A stretch of 64,000 bases of DNA from Tetracladium setigerum (GCA_031472005.1 PZJY01000005.1:2170001-2234000); one strand, 5' to 3'. Positions 1 to 10,886 are shown, counted from the first letter of the stretch. Translations and numbers: made by a program. The notes: generated by a model from the sequence alone, not told the origin.

Positions 1-111
1 ATACATGAAGACATCATTCGGTTTAATATTTTTTTCAGATAAACAATTCGTTCTGAAACTCAACTGAGTACCATAGAATACTCACTCCTCTTCCTCCTAC
101 ATTCACCCAAA
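1..111. other. 5' flank of aldo-keto reductase
   Basis: Upstream leader of the first gene. No coding signal is visible. The stretch is pyrimidine-rich just before the start codon, and the window edge probably truncates the promoter. Confidence 0.5.
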
Positions 112-1417
112 ATGTCCTGGATCGCAACCCCTCCAAAGCCGGCAACTGCCCTCGGGCGCTATCGCCTCCTGTCACCTTCTGCGTCTGTGAGAGTCAGCCC
201 GCTCTGTTTAGGAGCTATGAACTTTGGAGATTCATGGTACTTTTTCCAAACAAAACAGTCACCAGGGACTTTTAGAGCTGACAAAACCTTTTCAACAGGA
301 AGAGTTTCATGGGTGAATGTGACAAGAAAACTACTTTTGAGATTCTCGACTACTTCTACAAGTCCGGCGGTAATTTCATCGATACCGCCAACAATTATCA
401 GGTATTCTAGTTGTGTTGAAAGTAACATGGTTCTCGGGAGCTGACAACATACAGCAAGAGGAATCTGAGACCTGGATTGGCGAGTGGATGAAGGAGAGAA
501 ACAACAGAGACCAAATGGTTATTGCCACCAAGTTTACGACTGCTTTCCGTGCTGGCCACGGAGACAAGGAGATCATCATCAATACCACTGGAAACGGCAC
601 AAAGAGTTTGCACTTGTCACTCGAGGCCAGTTTGAAGAAGCTTCAAACCACATACATTGACGTGCTCTATGTCCACTGGTGGGATTTCACCTGCTCGGTA
701 CGTTTGATCCAAGTGTTATTCTGGGAGCTATTTACTAATTTCTCTCATTCATAGATTCCGGAACTCATGCAGAGTTTGAACGTCATGGTCCAACAAGGCA
801 AGGTCCTTTACCTCGGTATCTCAGATACACCCGCTTGGATCGTTTCAAAGGCAAATCAATACGCTCGAGATCATTCATTGAGACAATTCTCAGTGTACCA
901 AGGCAGATGGTCGGCTGAACACAGAGACTTCGAAAGAGACATCATTCCCATGGCAGCTGACGAAGGAATGGCTTTGCTACCCTGGGGCTCCCTTGGAGGT
1001 GGAAACTTCAAGACAGATGAGCAGAGAAAAGAGCAACTAGGCAGGAAAATGGGTGAAGCGAGCGAAGATGCCATTAAAATCAGCAAGGTCCTGGAGAAGA
1101 TCGCCAACGAGAAAAACACCCAAATCACCAGCGTGGCGCTCGCATATGTCATGCACAAGGCCCCCTATGTGTTCCCAATTGTTGGAGGGAGAAATATCAA
1201 GCACCTGAAGGGGAACATTGAGGGATTGAGTGTACAGTTGACGGATGCCGATGTGAAGGAAATTGAAGAAGCTACCAAGTTTGATATTGGATTCCCTCAG
1301 AGCTTTTTGGGTGGCCCAGGCGGTGTCAAAAGTCCAGGGGATGTATTTTTGATGCAACTCGCAGAGACCCAGGATCATCTTCCTGTGAGGACGACTATTG
1401 GTGCAGCAAAAGAGTGA
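112..1417 (+). CDS. Aldo-keto reductase, aryl-alcohol dehydrogenase / NorA-like
   Basis: NADPH-dependent cytosolic oxidoreductase of the AKR superfamily, in the fungal aryl-alcohol dehydrogenase/norsolorinic acid reductase-like group. I place exons at 112-236, 299-401, 455-697 and 755-1417, all introns GT..AG, giving 377 aa. The N-terminus has the RVSPLCLGAMNFG strand. Catalytic tetrad residues fit D and Y in NFIDTANNY, K in VIATKFT and H in VLYVHWWD. The C-terminal half carries SVALAYVMHKAPYVFPIVGG, the NADPH-loop region of the barrel. No start alternative is needed because the first ATG gives the family N-terminus. The true substrate cannot be read from the sequence, and no secondary-metabolite core enzyme lies nearby, so a pathway role in toxin synthesis is not supported. 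The frame is intact throughout. Confidence 0.93.
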
Positions 1418-2453
1418 GGGAAGGGAGAGGGATTGATTGATATGGAACTGCCATAGCATCAGACTTATGCAGAAGACAGTCTCCCCAGAAGAGAGGAAAT
1501 GAAAGGGCAAAATTAAATGCTTCCTTTGTATTCGAAAAAGACGTGATGAAAGCAGGCAGGCTAGTAAAAATACTTTTAATGTATGGATTACCTTAAACAA
1601 TTAAGCGAGATTCCTCATTTTATCACTTCACGTTTGTCGTCAATACATGTTACCAGTACATTCCATTTTTGAACAGCCATTATCAAACAACATTAACAAG
1701 TATCTTTTTACCCATTAGGGCCTAATTTTGGACTGATCGTCAGAAAATGGAAGATAATCGCTGTGCGTAGATGATCACGTGATAAAACGAGTTCAGAAAT
1801 GAATGCCTGCCCCTTCAATGCTTGCCCCTTGAAGTCTGATTGTGAACAGAGCATCGGAGAGCATGGAGAAAGCTGTACAGTGCATGGGAGAAAGTGAGAA
1901 AGCTCACGACAAAAGATGTTTCTGAAAGGCAGAAGGGACTGACGAGGAGAACAGCTTCCAGTGCAATGTTATTTGTTGCTGAAAGGGAAGGAGTTGTTCG
2001 TCAGCATTGGTAAATTGTAAAAGTCAAGAAAACAAAATCTTCTCTCAATTTTAGAGCGTGTTTGGTAAGATGAAATGGCTGTTTATATGCAAGTGAATAA
2101 TGGCCCCATGAAGACCCACATTCTCTGTTCAAACTTCATATGGACCCGCCATGTAAAAAAAAAGGGTACACTGACCCACCAAAACCGAGGAATGGTAGCC
2201 GTCTCGCTTTTGCAAACCCGCTCTTGAGCATCTAACTCAAAAATGAGAATGAGACTGGGAATCAAAGAGGGACTGGCATCGATGGAAGTCTTTCCTACGA
2301 CTTCCTTTGCGGTCGCATGCTTGACAATGCTGAAATGTCGATTTCGTTCCATTCTTCTTCGGGTGGGAAAAAAATCAACCTCTAATCCTCAATTTTCAAA
2401 AATTCTTTTGTGGACCAAAAAAGAGAATACGTTGCAGGTTGCTTGCGAGGTAT
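1418..2453. other. Intergenic, no gene seen
   Basis: AT-rich spacer between the reductase stop and the tRNA. Short ORFs here lack family features and consistent splice signals. Apart from the tRNA terminator at its right end I see nothing functional. Confidence 0.5.
2417..2422 (-). terminator. Pol III T-run terminator of tRNA-Trp
   Basis: A run of six A on the + strand is T6 on the minus strand, about 31 nt past the tRNA 3' end. It is the first T run of at least four downstream and is therefore the likely RNA polymerase III stop. That implies a pre-tRNA trailer of about 30 nt. Confidence 0.6.
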
Positions 2454-2525
2454 TGAACCACACCCGATTTGAACGGATAACCTTCCGCTCTGGAGGCGGA
2501 CGCGCTACCGTTGCGCCAGCGGTCC
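2454..2525 (-). tRNA. tRNA-Trp (CCA anticodon), intronless
   Basis: Cloverleaf on the minus strand: acceptor GGACCGC paired with GTGGTTC (WC plus G-T pairs), D stem GCGC/GCGC with loop AACGGTA, anticodon stem TCCGC/GCGGA with loop CTCCAGA (CCA reads UGG), variable AGGTT, T stem ATCCG/CGGGT with loop TTCAAAT, discriminator A. The total is 72 nt with no intron. The A box (TGGCGCAACGGT) and B box (GTTCAAATC) are good internal promoters. The acceptor has three G-T pairs, so slight decay cannot be excluded. Confidence 0.87.
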
Positions 2526-3135
2526 TTTTTCTGTGTTGTTCCTCTCTCCTTTCTAGTGTTATAAGGTCGAGATTGCGAATGCAATAAGTTTTGACAATTC
2601 CTGGCCCTTGGTTGAATGGAGCCCAAGTATGTGGTTTCATTGGCAGGGCATTGTTTTACCCGGGCATAAAAACCGAGGTTATAACAAATATTAATAAGAG
2701 AAAACGATGATGGAGCTGAGTTTGTTCCAAGATGATCAGGGATCGATTGTTGTCACCTTTGGTAGTGTTTTGACGAAATTGGACGAGTATCTACTCCGTA
2801 CTGTATTTCAGCTCACCTTCGGAGGTGTGATTTGGCGTGGAACTTTGGAAAGTGAGGACCAGGGTTCTCTTGGCAGCGCGCTTCGGTAGGCGCGTTGTCA
2901 ACAATGACAACCAGTTGAAGCCGAACCACAATACTGAACAACAACACAATACAACAATAGCTTGCTATGAAAGCTTCTGCCAGGATCGATCTATATAAAT
3001 CGTTTCTTCCCAGCCCCAGTCACAACTTTCTGCAAGCTACGAACCGCTCCTTCGATCAATTTGCAACACCGACCGAGACTCGGCGAACTCTACCAGGTAG
3101 CTCACCCTCACACGAATTAGCACACACTCGCAACA
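2526..3135. other. Intergenic, promoter of the 3136 gene
   Basis: Holds the 5' flank of the tRNA and the upstream region of the next gene. A CAACA-rich leader (around 2930-2960) and a TATATAAAT-like element (about 2991-2999) precede the start codon. No further gene is seen. Confidence 0.4.
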
Positions 3136-4423
3136 ATGAATCAGCTCTTGAAACTCAAGGAGAACATCTTTCAATTTCTCTCTCCGCCGTCGAAACGTCA
3201 ACGCACCATTCCGACGACGCCGATCAAGGCAGAGGAGCATGCATATCTGAGTCCCCAGTCCCAGTCAGACCTGCCTGGCATGAGCAGTCAGGTAGCGGCA
3301 CTGGCACGAATTCAACACACATACATGACGCCCGCAGACTCTATAAACCCACGAAAGAGGAGACGAGATGATGACGAGGACGAGGATGAGGATGAGGACG
3401 AGGTCAAGGCTGTAAGATCCCCAATCAGGCCGTTTGACTCGGTTTCGAATGTTGATGTCAAGCAGGAGAGCATTTCTTCAAGCTCAGAGGCAGGCGATGA
3501 GTATGTTGAGGAAACAATTGAGCAGGATTTGCAGACCGATTTGCCAACTGAGCAATCTACTGCAGATGACAAAGTCGCAGAGTATCTCGCAAGACAGGCC
3601 GAACTGGCTATCAGATTGGAGGACATTGACAAAGTTCGAGCTGAAGCTGAGTTGCACCCAGATGCGTTCTTCCTGTTCGAGAGGATCGCAATGCGTAACT
3701 TCGAGGAAATACTCCCAACGATCTACATGAGAGATTTCCCAACGCTTCCCGAGCACATCTTCACCGATGTCGTTGAAAACCAATTCGTTTGCCACGTTAG
3801 CCAGCGCGACTCCTCTCTTGGTAGTAAGTGGTCTCGTTTTCCCCCGACTATTTGTCCCTATCTAACCTTTCCCAGGTATTAGAGCACTTCAGTCCCTGCT
3901 CTCTCTCAGTGATCGTGTGTCGGCCAATTTGGCTAGCGGTGCTAGCACTGAGCGAGCCATGACCCGGGAACTGCAATCTTACATCAAGTGGACCGAGAAG
4001 GATGCTGGCTATTACAATCGCAAATTCCTCCCAGTCATCGTAATCGTTACCGCAACGCCTGGCAAGGCAAGCAGCGAAACTAGCACCATTCTTCACAACC
4101 GGATGGCTTTCCTGGCAGAACAACATCGCGAACTTCTTGCAAACCCTCTCACCGGGGCTCCAGACGAAGTTCAGACCTACCGACGACAGCCACCCCTCCT
4201 TTACGGAGTCGTCCTGGTAAAGACGAATGCCGTGCTAGTCACTTTTGATTCGGCCGACCCAAACGCTAGAGTCAAACACTTGAGCACTCTGAAATTCGAT
4301 GACGATGGTCAAGGCGTATGGAGTGGCTTCGGTCTTGCTTTCATGGCTATTTGTGCACGAGACTATCAGTTAACGATTATGGACGAGTTTGAGGAGAAGG
4401 AACTGGATGATCCAGATCTTTAG
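3136..4423 (+). CDS. Fungal protein of unknown function, acidic, probably nuclear
   Basis: Two exons (3136-3823, 3876-4423) encode 411 aa. The intron has donor GTAAGT, a CTAAC branch site and a CCCAG acceptor. I do not recognise the family. The N-terminal part (about residues 1-150) is low complexity. It includes KRQR and a basic cluster PRKRRR followed directly by an alternating Asp/Glu tract (residues about 75-90), a typical nuclear localisation plus acidic patch. From about residue 155 the protein looks folded: an alpha-helical segment, then alternating beta/alpha with hydrophobic strands (VIVIVTAT, YGVVLVKTNAVLV), ending in an acidic tail. Expression looks normal for the window (clean splice sites, good codon use). 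A chromatin-associated role is a guess only. Confidence 0.8.
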
Positions 4424-4915
4424 ATGGGATTACTATGATGGTGTTATGAGATATGACAAAAGTTTGTTTCAAGTTGAGCATTACGAGCGTGGGCATGGTG
4501 TGCGTTTATTTATGAAAATGGCTGTGTTTTGAACTGGTCCGAATGACCAAGTTCTCATGGATTCACATTCGTGGAGCGCTTTTCGACTGGTTACGCAAGA
4601 AGGATACCCAAACTGTCGCATCTTAGCTAGCTCTGCAATTGCTCCGTTGTGTTCGCTTTTCTAGGCGATATCAGAGATACCATTCTGTACTTCAAATGAG
4701 AAATGATATCTTTCTTTGGAAATGCTCCTTCTACTATTTTTACAAAGCTGTCCCACAGCAGTGATCTACTACATGCTCCACCAAGCTTCATACAAGAATC
4801 TTCCCAAAACGCCTCTCCATGCAACCATATCTTAACACAAACCCTCCCATCTCCTCGCCCCTTTCCCACCATATCTCTCCGTCCCCTCTTCCACCCCCAA
4901 CACGTCCCCAGGTAC
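4424..4915. other. Intergenic between convergent 3' ends
   Basis: Space between the stop of the unknown nuclear-type gene and the stop of the minus-strand mitochondrial-type gene. It probably holds both 3' UTRs. The longer ORF on the + strand here (4703-5188) is a shadow of the minus-strand gene. Confidence 0.45.
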
Positions 4916-5394
4916 CTATTCATGCAAAGCACTCTCCTCCAAATTAATCACCGCAGTCTCCAACTCCCTAATACGCGGACCAACCCTATTCTTAACCTCC
5001 TCCCCATCCACCCCCTCCAAAGCCTTTCCATACATCTCCTTCAACGCATCCAATTCCTTCCTCGCCGCCGCCCGATCATCCGCCGCATAAACCGTATTCT
5101 TCTCGGTCTCCTCGCATGCGATCTCGAATTCGTCGCGCGCCGTGGCGTATTGCTCTTGGATGTCTTCGAGAATCGTGTCGGCGCTTGATTTGGTAGCGTA
5201 GTTACGTCTGTTGGGTAGATATGTGGATGGTATTGTGGAGGATTTTAGATGGTTGTTGGATGAGGAGCTTAGGAGGGTGGTGGTGGATTTGGTCAGGATG
5301 GAGAATGCTCTTGATGTGGTGGGGTTTGGTGGAAATTTTGTAGAAGGAGAGTTGATGTGGCTCTACGAGCGATTTGCGACCTAAGTGAAAACAT
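4916..5394 (-). CDS. Small mitochondrial-type coiled-coil protein, frame broken
   Basis: The minus-strand start codon opens MFSLRSQIARRATSTLLL, a strongly basic, Ser/Thr-rich, acid-free mitochondrial presequence. The rest, in another frame, passes RRNYATKSS (a probable cleavage site). It then forms a roughly 95-residue Glu/Ala/Lys-rich helical domain (DEFEIACEETEKNTVYAADD) and ends at the stop at 4916. The two frames meet if one C is added to the C4 run at 5321-5324 (G4 on the + strand), giving 159 aa. Alternatives are a 59-nt or 71-nt intron near the presequence with weak sites. The gene faces ALG3 across 287 bp. The function is not known to me, and a matrix or inner-membrane location is inferred only from the presequence. 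Confidence 0.66.
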
Positions 5395-5681
5395 TTCTGA
5401 TTTTATATTTCTTGATTGTTGTTGTCGTTGTTGTGGTTGAATTGTTGTAAACTGGTGTTGCTGTTGTTTACTGTAACTGGTCCTTTCCCCAAAAACATTT
5501 CGATGACGGGGATTTTCTGTAGGCCCGGCGGATGCGTGCGACGCTAATAATTGGAGCTTCAGTGGGGAAGGGAAGACAATGCCGAGCTCCCCATTCCAAT
5601 TCCACTTCAATCCACATCTGTTCTTTTGTTTCTCTTCGACATTCTATCACCACTACTTACACGAACAGTGTTCCATTAGCA
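5395..5681. promoter_or_regulatory. Bidirectional promoter, mitochondrial-type gene / ALG3
   Basis: Only 287 bp separate the two divergent start codons. On the minus-strand side a CAACAA-repeat leader and TATAAAATC precede the ATG by a few bases. Co-regulation is possible but not shown. Confidence 0.45.
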
Positions 5682-7183
5682 ATGTCAGAATCAACAGAGA
5701 AGAAGAAGTCCGAATTGGAGTCTGAGACTTCGGTATATGATGCCAGTTATGCTCGCCAACTGAAAGATCTAGCGATGGGACACCACCCTCTTGCGAAATT
5801 CATTCCTCCTCTCCTCCTCCTTGCGGATGCTGCACTTTGTAGTTTGATCGTTTGGAAGATTTCTTGTAAGCTATATTCCCATACTCCTGTCAATTATGTC
5901 CGGTTCCTAGGTATTTATTCAGATTCAAATACTGTACTAACTCCCAATTCGCGAAATTCATAGACACAGAAATCGACTGGCGAGCATACATGGAACAAAT
6001 CGAGCAATATATCGCCGGCGAGCGCGACTACACCAAAATCAAGGGCGGTACGGGACCTCTCGTGTATCCAGCTGCACACGTGTACATCTACTGGGTTTTA
6101 TATCATGTTACGGATCAAGGGAGGAATATCCTCCTTGCACAGGGGATCTTCGGTGTGTTGTATTTGAGCACTTTGGCTTTCGTTATGACTTGTTACCGGA
6201 AGGCTAAGGTAATCCACTCTGTACTCCCTAAACGGATGGGAACTGAATGTTTCGTTTGGGGTGCTAATGGATTGGATGTAGGCACCGCTCTATATCTTTC
6301 CCATGCTCATCCTCTCGAAACGACTTCATAGCATTTTCATCCTGCGCTTATTTAACGATGGCTTCGCGGTTTTCTTCCTGTGGCTTGCTATCTATGCCTT
6401 TCAGCGACACTCGTGGACTCTGGGCAGTATGGCATATAGTGTTGGGTTAGGCGTGAAGATGTCTCTTCTACTAGCTCTTCGGCGATAGGGGTTACTTTGT
6501 TCCTTGCTCATGGTGTACAAGGAGCCATGAAGCGCGCTTGGGAGATTGGACGTTTGCAGGTCGTTATTGCTGGTCCTTTTCTTCCCGGAAATGCTTTGGG
6601 ATATCTGAATCGAGCTTTCGAATTCTCGCGACAGTTTATGTTTGAATGGACTGTTAACTGGAGGTTCTTGGGGGAAGAGACTTTCCTGAGCAAAGGTCTC
6701 TCATATTCTTTATTGGCGGGACATGTGGGCACATTGATTTTGTTCATCACCACGAGATGGCTGAGACCAGCGGAAATGTCAATTGGGAAGATCATTGGAA
6801 ATGCTCTTAAATTCGAGGAGCCGCTTGGGAGCATGCAGCACGCGATATCTACTCGAGTATCGCCAAACTTCATCTTGACGAGCATTCTTACTGCAAATGC
6901 GATTGGCATGCTCTTTGCACGCTCGCTGCACTACCAGTTTTATGCCTACATCGCTTGGGCAACGCCATTCCTACTCTGGCGCAGCGGCCTGCATCCTGTC
7001 CTCCAATATGGTCTCTGGGCAGTGCAGGAATGGGCATGGAATGTGTACCCCAGCACCGATGCTAGCTCGATGGTCGTTGTGGGTATCTTGTTCATACAAG
7101 TTGCCAGTATATGGTGGGGTACTCGGAAGGACTTCATTGTACCGAAGGGTGACGGCGTGGTAGCGAAGAAGAAGATGACTTGA
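5682..7183 (+). CDS. alg3: ALG3: Dol-P-Man:Man5GlcNAc2-PP-Dol alpha-1,3-mannosyltransferase, one frame break
   Basis: ER multi-span enzyme that adds the first luminal mannose to the dolichol-linked N-glycan precursor. Exons are 5682-5865, 5964-6208 and 6282-7183. ALG3 hallmarks: EIDWRAYMEQIE, GGTGPLVYPA, RLFNDGFAVFF, VKM, FMFEWTVNWRFLGEE and FARSLHYQFYAYIAWATPFLLW. About ten membrane segments are visible and a lysine-rich C-terminus (AKKKMT) fits ER retrieval. In exon 3 the frame stops at 6487 (ALRR*) and resumes in +1. One added C at 6480 restores LALPAIGVTLF, with spacing equal to the human protein as I recall it and a total of 443 aa. Exon lengths are one base short of a multiple of three. 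I treat it as a functional gene with a probable consensus error. Confidence 0.93.
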
Positions 7184-7202
7184 TTTCTTGCTATTCTCTT
7201 GT

Positions 7203-7666
7203 CTATTCATCTTCATCGGAGCTGGATGGTGGCATCTTGCCCACGATCGACTCCTCCTCATCATCGTCTGCATATTCGGGGGTCTTTGGAAATGCTGCTG
7301 GCCTGGGGTTGTCAACTATAGAACGAAGGGGCCGATCGGGTTTTGAAATATCTACCAGTACGCCTCTTTCCTCCAAGCGCGTTCGTCACGCACAACATTA
7401 ATGATCTCCCCCTCGATTTTGTTCTGCCTCACTTCGGCGCCATTCGTGTCTATGAGAACATATCCGCCACGCTTGATCCAGATTGTGTTTCGAAAACGGG
7501 CCTCGAGCTCGACGAGGATGGTCTTTTGATTGGGAAGAGTGCAGGAGTAGAGACTGTTGCCTTCGGCTTTGATCACTCTTGCGATCGATTGTGTAGCGGT
7601 CAGGTCGTTTGGCGGGGTAGAGGTTTCTTCTGCCGCGGCGAAGACATTGCGCTTTGGTTTGCCCAT
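7203..7666 (-). CDS. EIF1AD-like S1/IF1 RNA-binding protein
   Basis: 136 aa from exons 7666-7356 and 7302-7203. The 53-nt intron has donor GTAGAT and acceptor CCCCAG. The S1/eIF1A-type OB fold spans about residues 20-100: IARVIKAEGNSLYSCTL, then a strand LVELEARFRNTIWIKRGGYV matching the human EIF1AD core, and EAYWPAAFPK across the splice junction where the human protein has a similar W-P-x-A-F. The tail is Asp/Glu/Ser-rich, as in the family. The cellular role of EIF1AD proteins is poorly defined (RNA binding, ribosome biogenesis links). It is convergent with ALG3, with only 19 bp between stop codons. Reading through the intron would put a stop after EAYW, but splicing restores the family sequence. 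Confidence 0.88.
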
Positions 7667-8446
7667 GATGGTGGATGGGGGTTTGGAGGATAAAGTTCGG
7701 TTCCGGTAAGCACGACGGACCGTATGGTGTGAAGAATATTATGAGGTTGAGCTAAATGGGACGCGTCGGAGTTCGGGTTTGGTGGTTGGATGTGCCAAAG
7801 TTCGTTCCTTGTCGGTGTGGAAACTCTTGAAAAAGGATGATTGTGATGCAACTTTTTTAACGATGCCAAGCCCGGAGTTCCTCGATTTGGGCAACGCGGG
7901 GTGAAGGAAGAACGTTATTCCGGTTCGCCAAGATATCAAAGAATGCGGCGATTTTCACGAAAAGAGCAAGTCTTCAACGATGGTGATATCGGTCTGACTC
8001 AACTACCACTGTTCAATATCTAGAACTTCTGATTTCTCAGCACCGTCAAGTCTAGCTTCTCCTCGTGCATCGCAGCCAACATCCACATGATGTTCTGGAA
8101 GGTGTCCGCTTCGTATGAGAGTCCTTGATTCTCCACTTGATATCCCATGATTTGTCTCCACGTTCTCACTTGATAGCCAGTCTCGCACAAACCCCGAAGC
8201 TATCCTGGCTCTAACTGTCAGCGGCCAATTACCGGTGCTTTTCCTTACTTTTCTTTTCTTGCCTCTATTTATCTCTTGGTGCAAGGTATCCTTTATCCTC
8301 TTCACAGAACCGCTTTCACTTGATTTCTTCCTCCCGTAGTTGCACTTCATTCCATTATTCAACATACCTTTGTTGTTGTGTCGAAGCTCGGCTCCTCACA
8401 GGCGAGATTTTCAGCATAAATTCGTCCGCCACAACCACTACCCATC
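7667..8446. promoter_or_regulatory. Divergent intergenic region, EIF1AD-like / MFS
   Basis: 780 bp between two divergent starts. It should hold both promoters. A 120-codon minus-strand ORF (8003-8365) has no family features and I do not count it. No clear TATA or repeated operator is seen. Confidence 0.4.
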
Positions 8447-10153
8447 ATGTCTTCTCAATCCACCTTTGGAGCTTTCATCAATGTCGAGTCTTCACCCAGC
8501 GCACCACAGGAGCCTCACCACGCTCCAATTGCACCTCCAAAGAAGGCGTTCTCAAAGGTCTATCACTCAGTCCCAACTCCAAATGAAGAAATCGAAAGTC
8601 TTCAATGGGGATCCAATCTCGATGGACCTTCCAAAGGAGAAGCGACCCCAACGGGTACACAAACCCCACGGGTCAATGATCTTGAGATGAGCAGGCCAGC
8701 AAGCCCTGTTCAAGATGATGGTGAAGTATTTCCTGCCATGCAAAGCTTTTCCAATCCTCCCATGAATAGATTTCGTATGACGGCTGTATCTCTTATGAAC
8801 TTGGCCAACGGGTTCAACGACTCGGCTCCTGGTGCTCTCATTCCTTATATGGAGAAGTACGGCCCTCCATATCACTTAAACGCAAACGGAATCATTAACA
8901 CGATTCAGGCACTATAATATTGGCTATGCTGTAGTTTCACTCATTTTCGTCACAAATGCTATCGGTTTCATCTCCGCAGCATTCACTGTTGAGATACTTC
9001 GAGGGCGGTTTGGAAGAGCCAAGACTATCTTGATTGGACAGGCGTTGATAACTACCGGCTATGTCATTATCGTTTGCACTCCTCCATATCCCGTTTTGGT
9101 CGTAGCATTCTTCTTCCTCGGAATGGGTATGGCAATTAACCTAGCCCTATCCAATGTCTTTGCCGCAAATCTTCAGAATGCCACCAAAATGCTTGGTTTC
9201 ATGCATGGTTCATACGGACTAGGAGGCATGATCGGTCCTTTGGGTGAGTTTCGTCTCCAATTTCGTTCTTGGACCGAGAACTAACACTTGCATTTCAGTT
9301 GCAACTGCTATGGTCTCTCAAGGCGGATTCATGTTTAGTCGCTTCTATTTGTTGACCCTCGGAATTGCCCTCTTCAACCTCGTATTTGCACCATGGTCCT
9401 TCTGGCATTACGAAGATGAGATTGCCCAAACCCTCTTGACACCCCTTGAAATGACAGCTTCCCGACACCAGAACGAAAGCGTCCCGAAGAGCTCCAAGAC
9501 TGAAGCCAAGGAAAGATTCATCGACATGGCAAAATCTTTCAAGTCAAAAGTCGTTCTGTTGGGTGCTCTATTCATCTTCTCTTACCAAGGAGCTGAAGTC
9601 TCTATCAGTGGTTGGGTTATTTCCTTTTTGATTACCGCAAGGAATGGCGATCCAGCTTCTGTTGGATACGTAAGTTTACAATTTTCTCGTCGCTATTTTA
9701 GAGGACTGACACATCAAACAGGTTACTTCTGGATTTTGGGCTGGCATAACCCTTGGTCGCTTCTTCCTCTCCCACCCCGCTCATCTCATCGGTGAAAAGG
9801 TTTTCGTCTATGGTGCCACTCTGGGTGCAGCCGCCTTCCAACTCATAGTCTGGTGCGTTCCTAACGTGATCGGGAACGCCGTTGCCCTTGCCATCGTCGG
9901 TCTCCTCCTCGGTCCCATTTACCCCTGCGCGACTGTGATATTCAGTCAAAGTATCAGCCGCAAGGATCAAGTTAGTGGAATGAGTGTTATTAGTGCGTTT
10001 GGGAGCAGTGGAGGTGCCGTTGCGCCGTTCACCACAGGTATTTTGGCACAGGCGGTGGGCACGTTTGTGTTGCATCCTATTGCCATTGGGTTGTTTGGGA
10101 TGATGATTGTGTGTTGGTTCTTGCTTCCAACTCCAAAGAAGAGGACTGCTTAG
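8447..10153 (+). CDS. MFS permease, FHS/BSC6-like
   Basis: Plasma or internal membrane transporter of the major facilitator superfamily, closest in pattern to the fucose-permease-type fungal BSC6 group. Exons are 8447-8856, 8909-9243, 9299-9669 and 9722-10153 (515 aa). The first 105 residues are a Ser/Pro/Thr-rich cytosolic tail. Twelve membrane segments follow. They include FRMTAVSLMNLANGFNDSAP, HYNIGYAVVSLIFVTNA, the motif-A-like loop VEILRGRFGRAK, NVFAANLQ, and in the second half GFWAGITLGRFF and GLLLGPIYPCATVIFSQ. The apparent stop after NTIQAL at 8915 is intronic: splicing gives MEK-HYNIGYA. Substrate unknown; sugar or small organic solute is the family expectation. Confidence 0.92.
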
Positions 10154-10882
10154 GTGGTGGTGGGGGAGAGAACGGGAAATTGAAATGCTCATTTTCAGTT
10201 TGGAATTGAATGAGTTTGGAAAAGCTTGAGACTGGGATTGATTTTGGAAATTTGCTTTGATTTAAAGTACTGGTCGTGCGATTTAGCGGAAGCGCTGTGG
10301 CGTCTTTGTTTTGGTGTTTATACCATAGAGACGTTGGGACATGGCTTTTTGGAGTAAGAGGATGCTACCATGGCTTCAGAGCGATTTATAAACCTCTTGA
10401 TGTTAGGACATGGGCTTTACACTATTTTGGGGGTTTGAATTTGGAAAGGATACTATTTCAGAGGAAATCAATAATAATTATTATTAGCAATTGGGTTTTG
10501 CGGTTAACTAAAAGCCACTTCGCTAAACTGCAGTTGAGGTGGTGAGATGATTTTGGTATGTGAAGGACGACGCAGTACGACCAATGTAAACCAACTTAAA
10601 GCACAACATGATGCAGGGAAGAATAAAAATACACAAGAAAATTAGAGGCATAAATCCACAGCTTTTTCTATTGAATCATAATGTTTCGCGCAAACAATAT
10701 GATAAATCAGGGTGTATACCCTTTGTCTTGTCTGGAATACTCTATTCGGTGTCTTACCTCAACATTTCTTGGCGCGGCTTCGCGTCCGCTCCATCGCGAC
10801 GTCCAACATCCCAAGCTCATAACGGCACTCATATCTCCCTCGCCATCTCAACTACAATGAGCCTTCGCAAAACCATAGGGCC
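10154..10882. other. Intergenic, promoter of CLC gene
   Basis: AT-rich spacer with several A/T runs and no coding pattern. The last 30 bases contain the small upstream ORF described separately. Confidence 0.4.
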
Positions 10883-10886
10883 ATGA
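10857..10886 (+). promoter_or_regulatory. Upstream ORF overlapping the CLC start (ATGA)
   Basis: An ATG at 10857 opens a nine-codon ORF (MSLRKTIGP) whose TGA at 10884-10886 overlaps the CLC start ATG at 10883 as ATGA. Scanning ribosomes meet it first if transcription starts upstream. The arrangement could lower CLC output or force termination-reinitiation. No transcript evidence is available here. Confidence 0.5.

Noticed and set aside
7303..7355. Frameshift in the EIF1AD-like gene
   Set aside because: A 53-nt intron restores EAYWPAAFPK, matching the human homologue; no missing base is required.
8003..8365. 120-codon minus-strand ORF in a divergent promoter
   Set aside because: No family content, basic low-complexity composition, no splice context.
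8857..8917. Apparent stop in the 8447 MFS gene (NTIQAL*)
   Set aside because: A clean GTACGG..TTCAG intron (8857-8908) removes it and gives MEKHYNIGYAVVSL, the family sequence.
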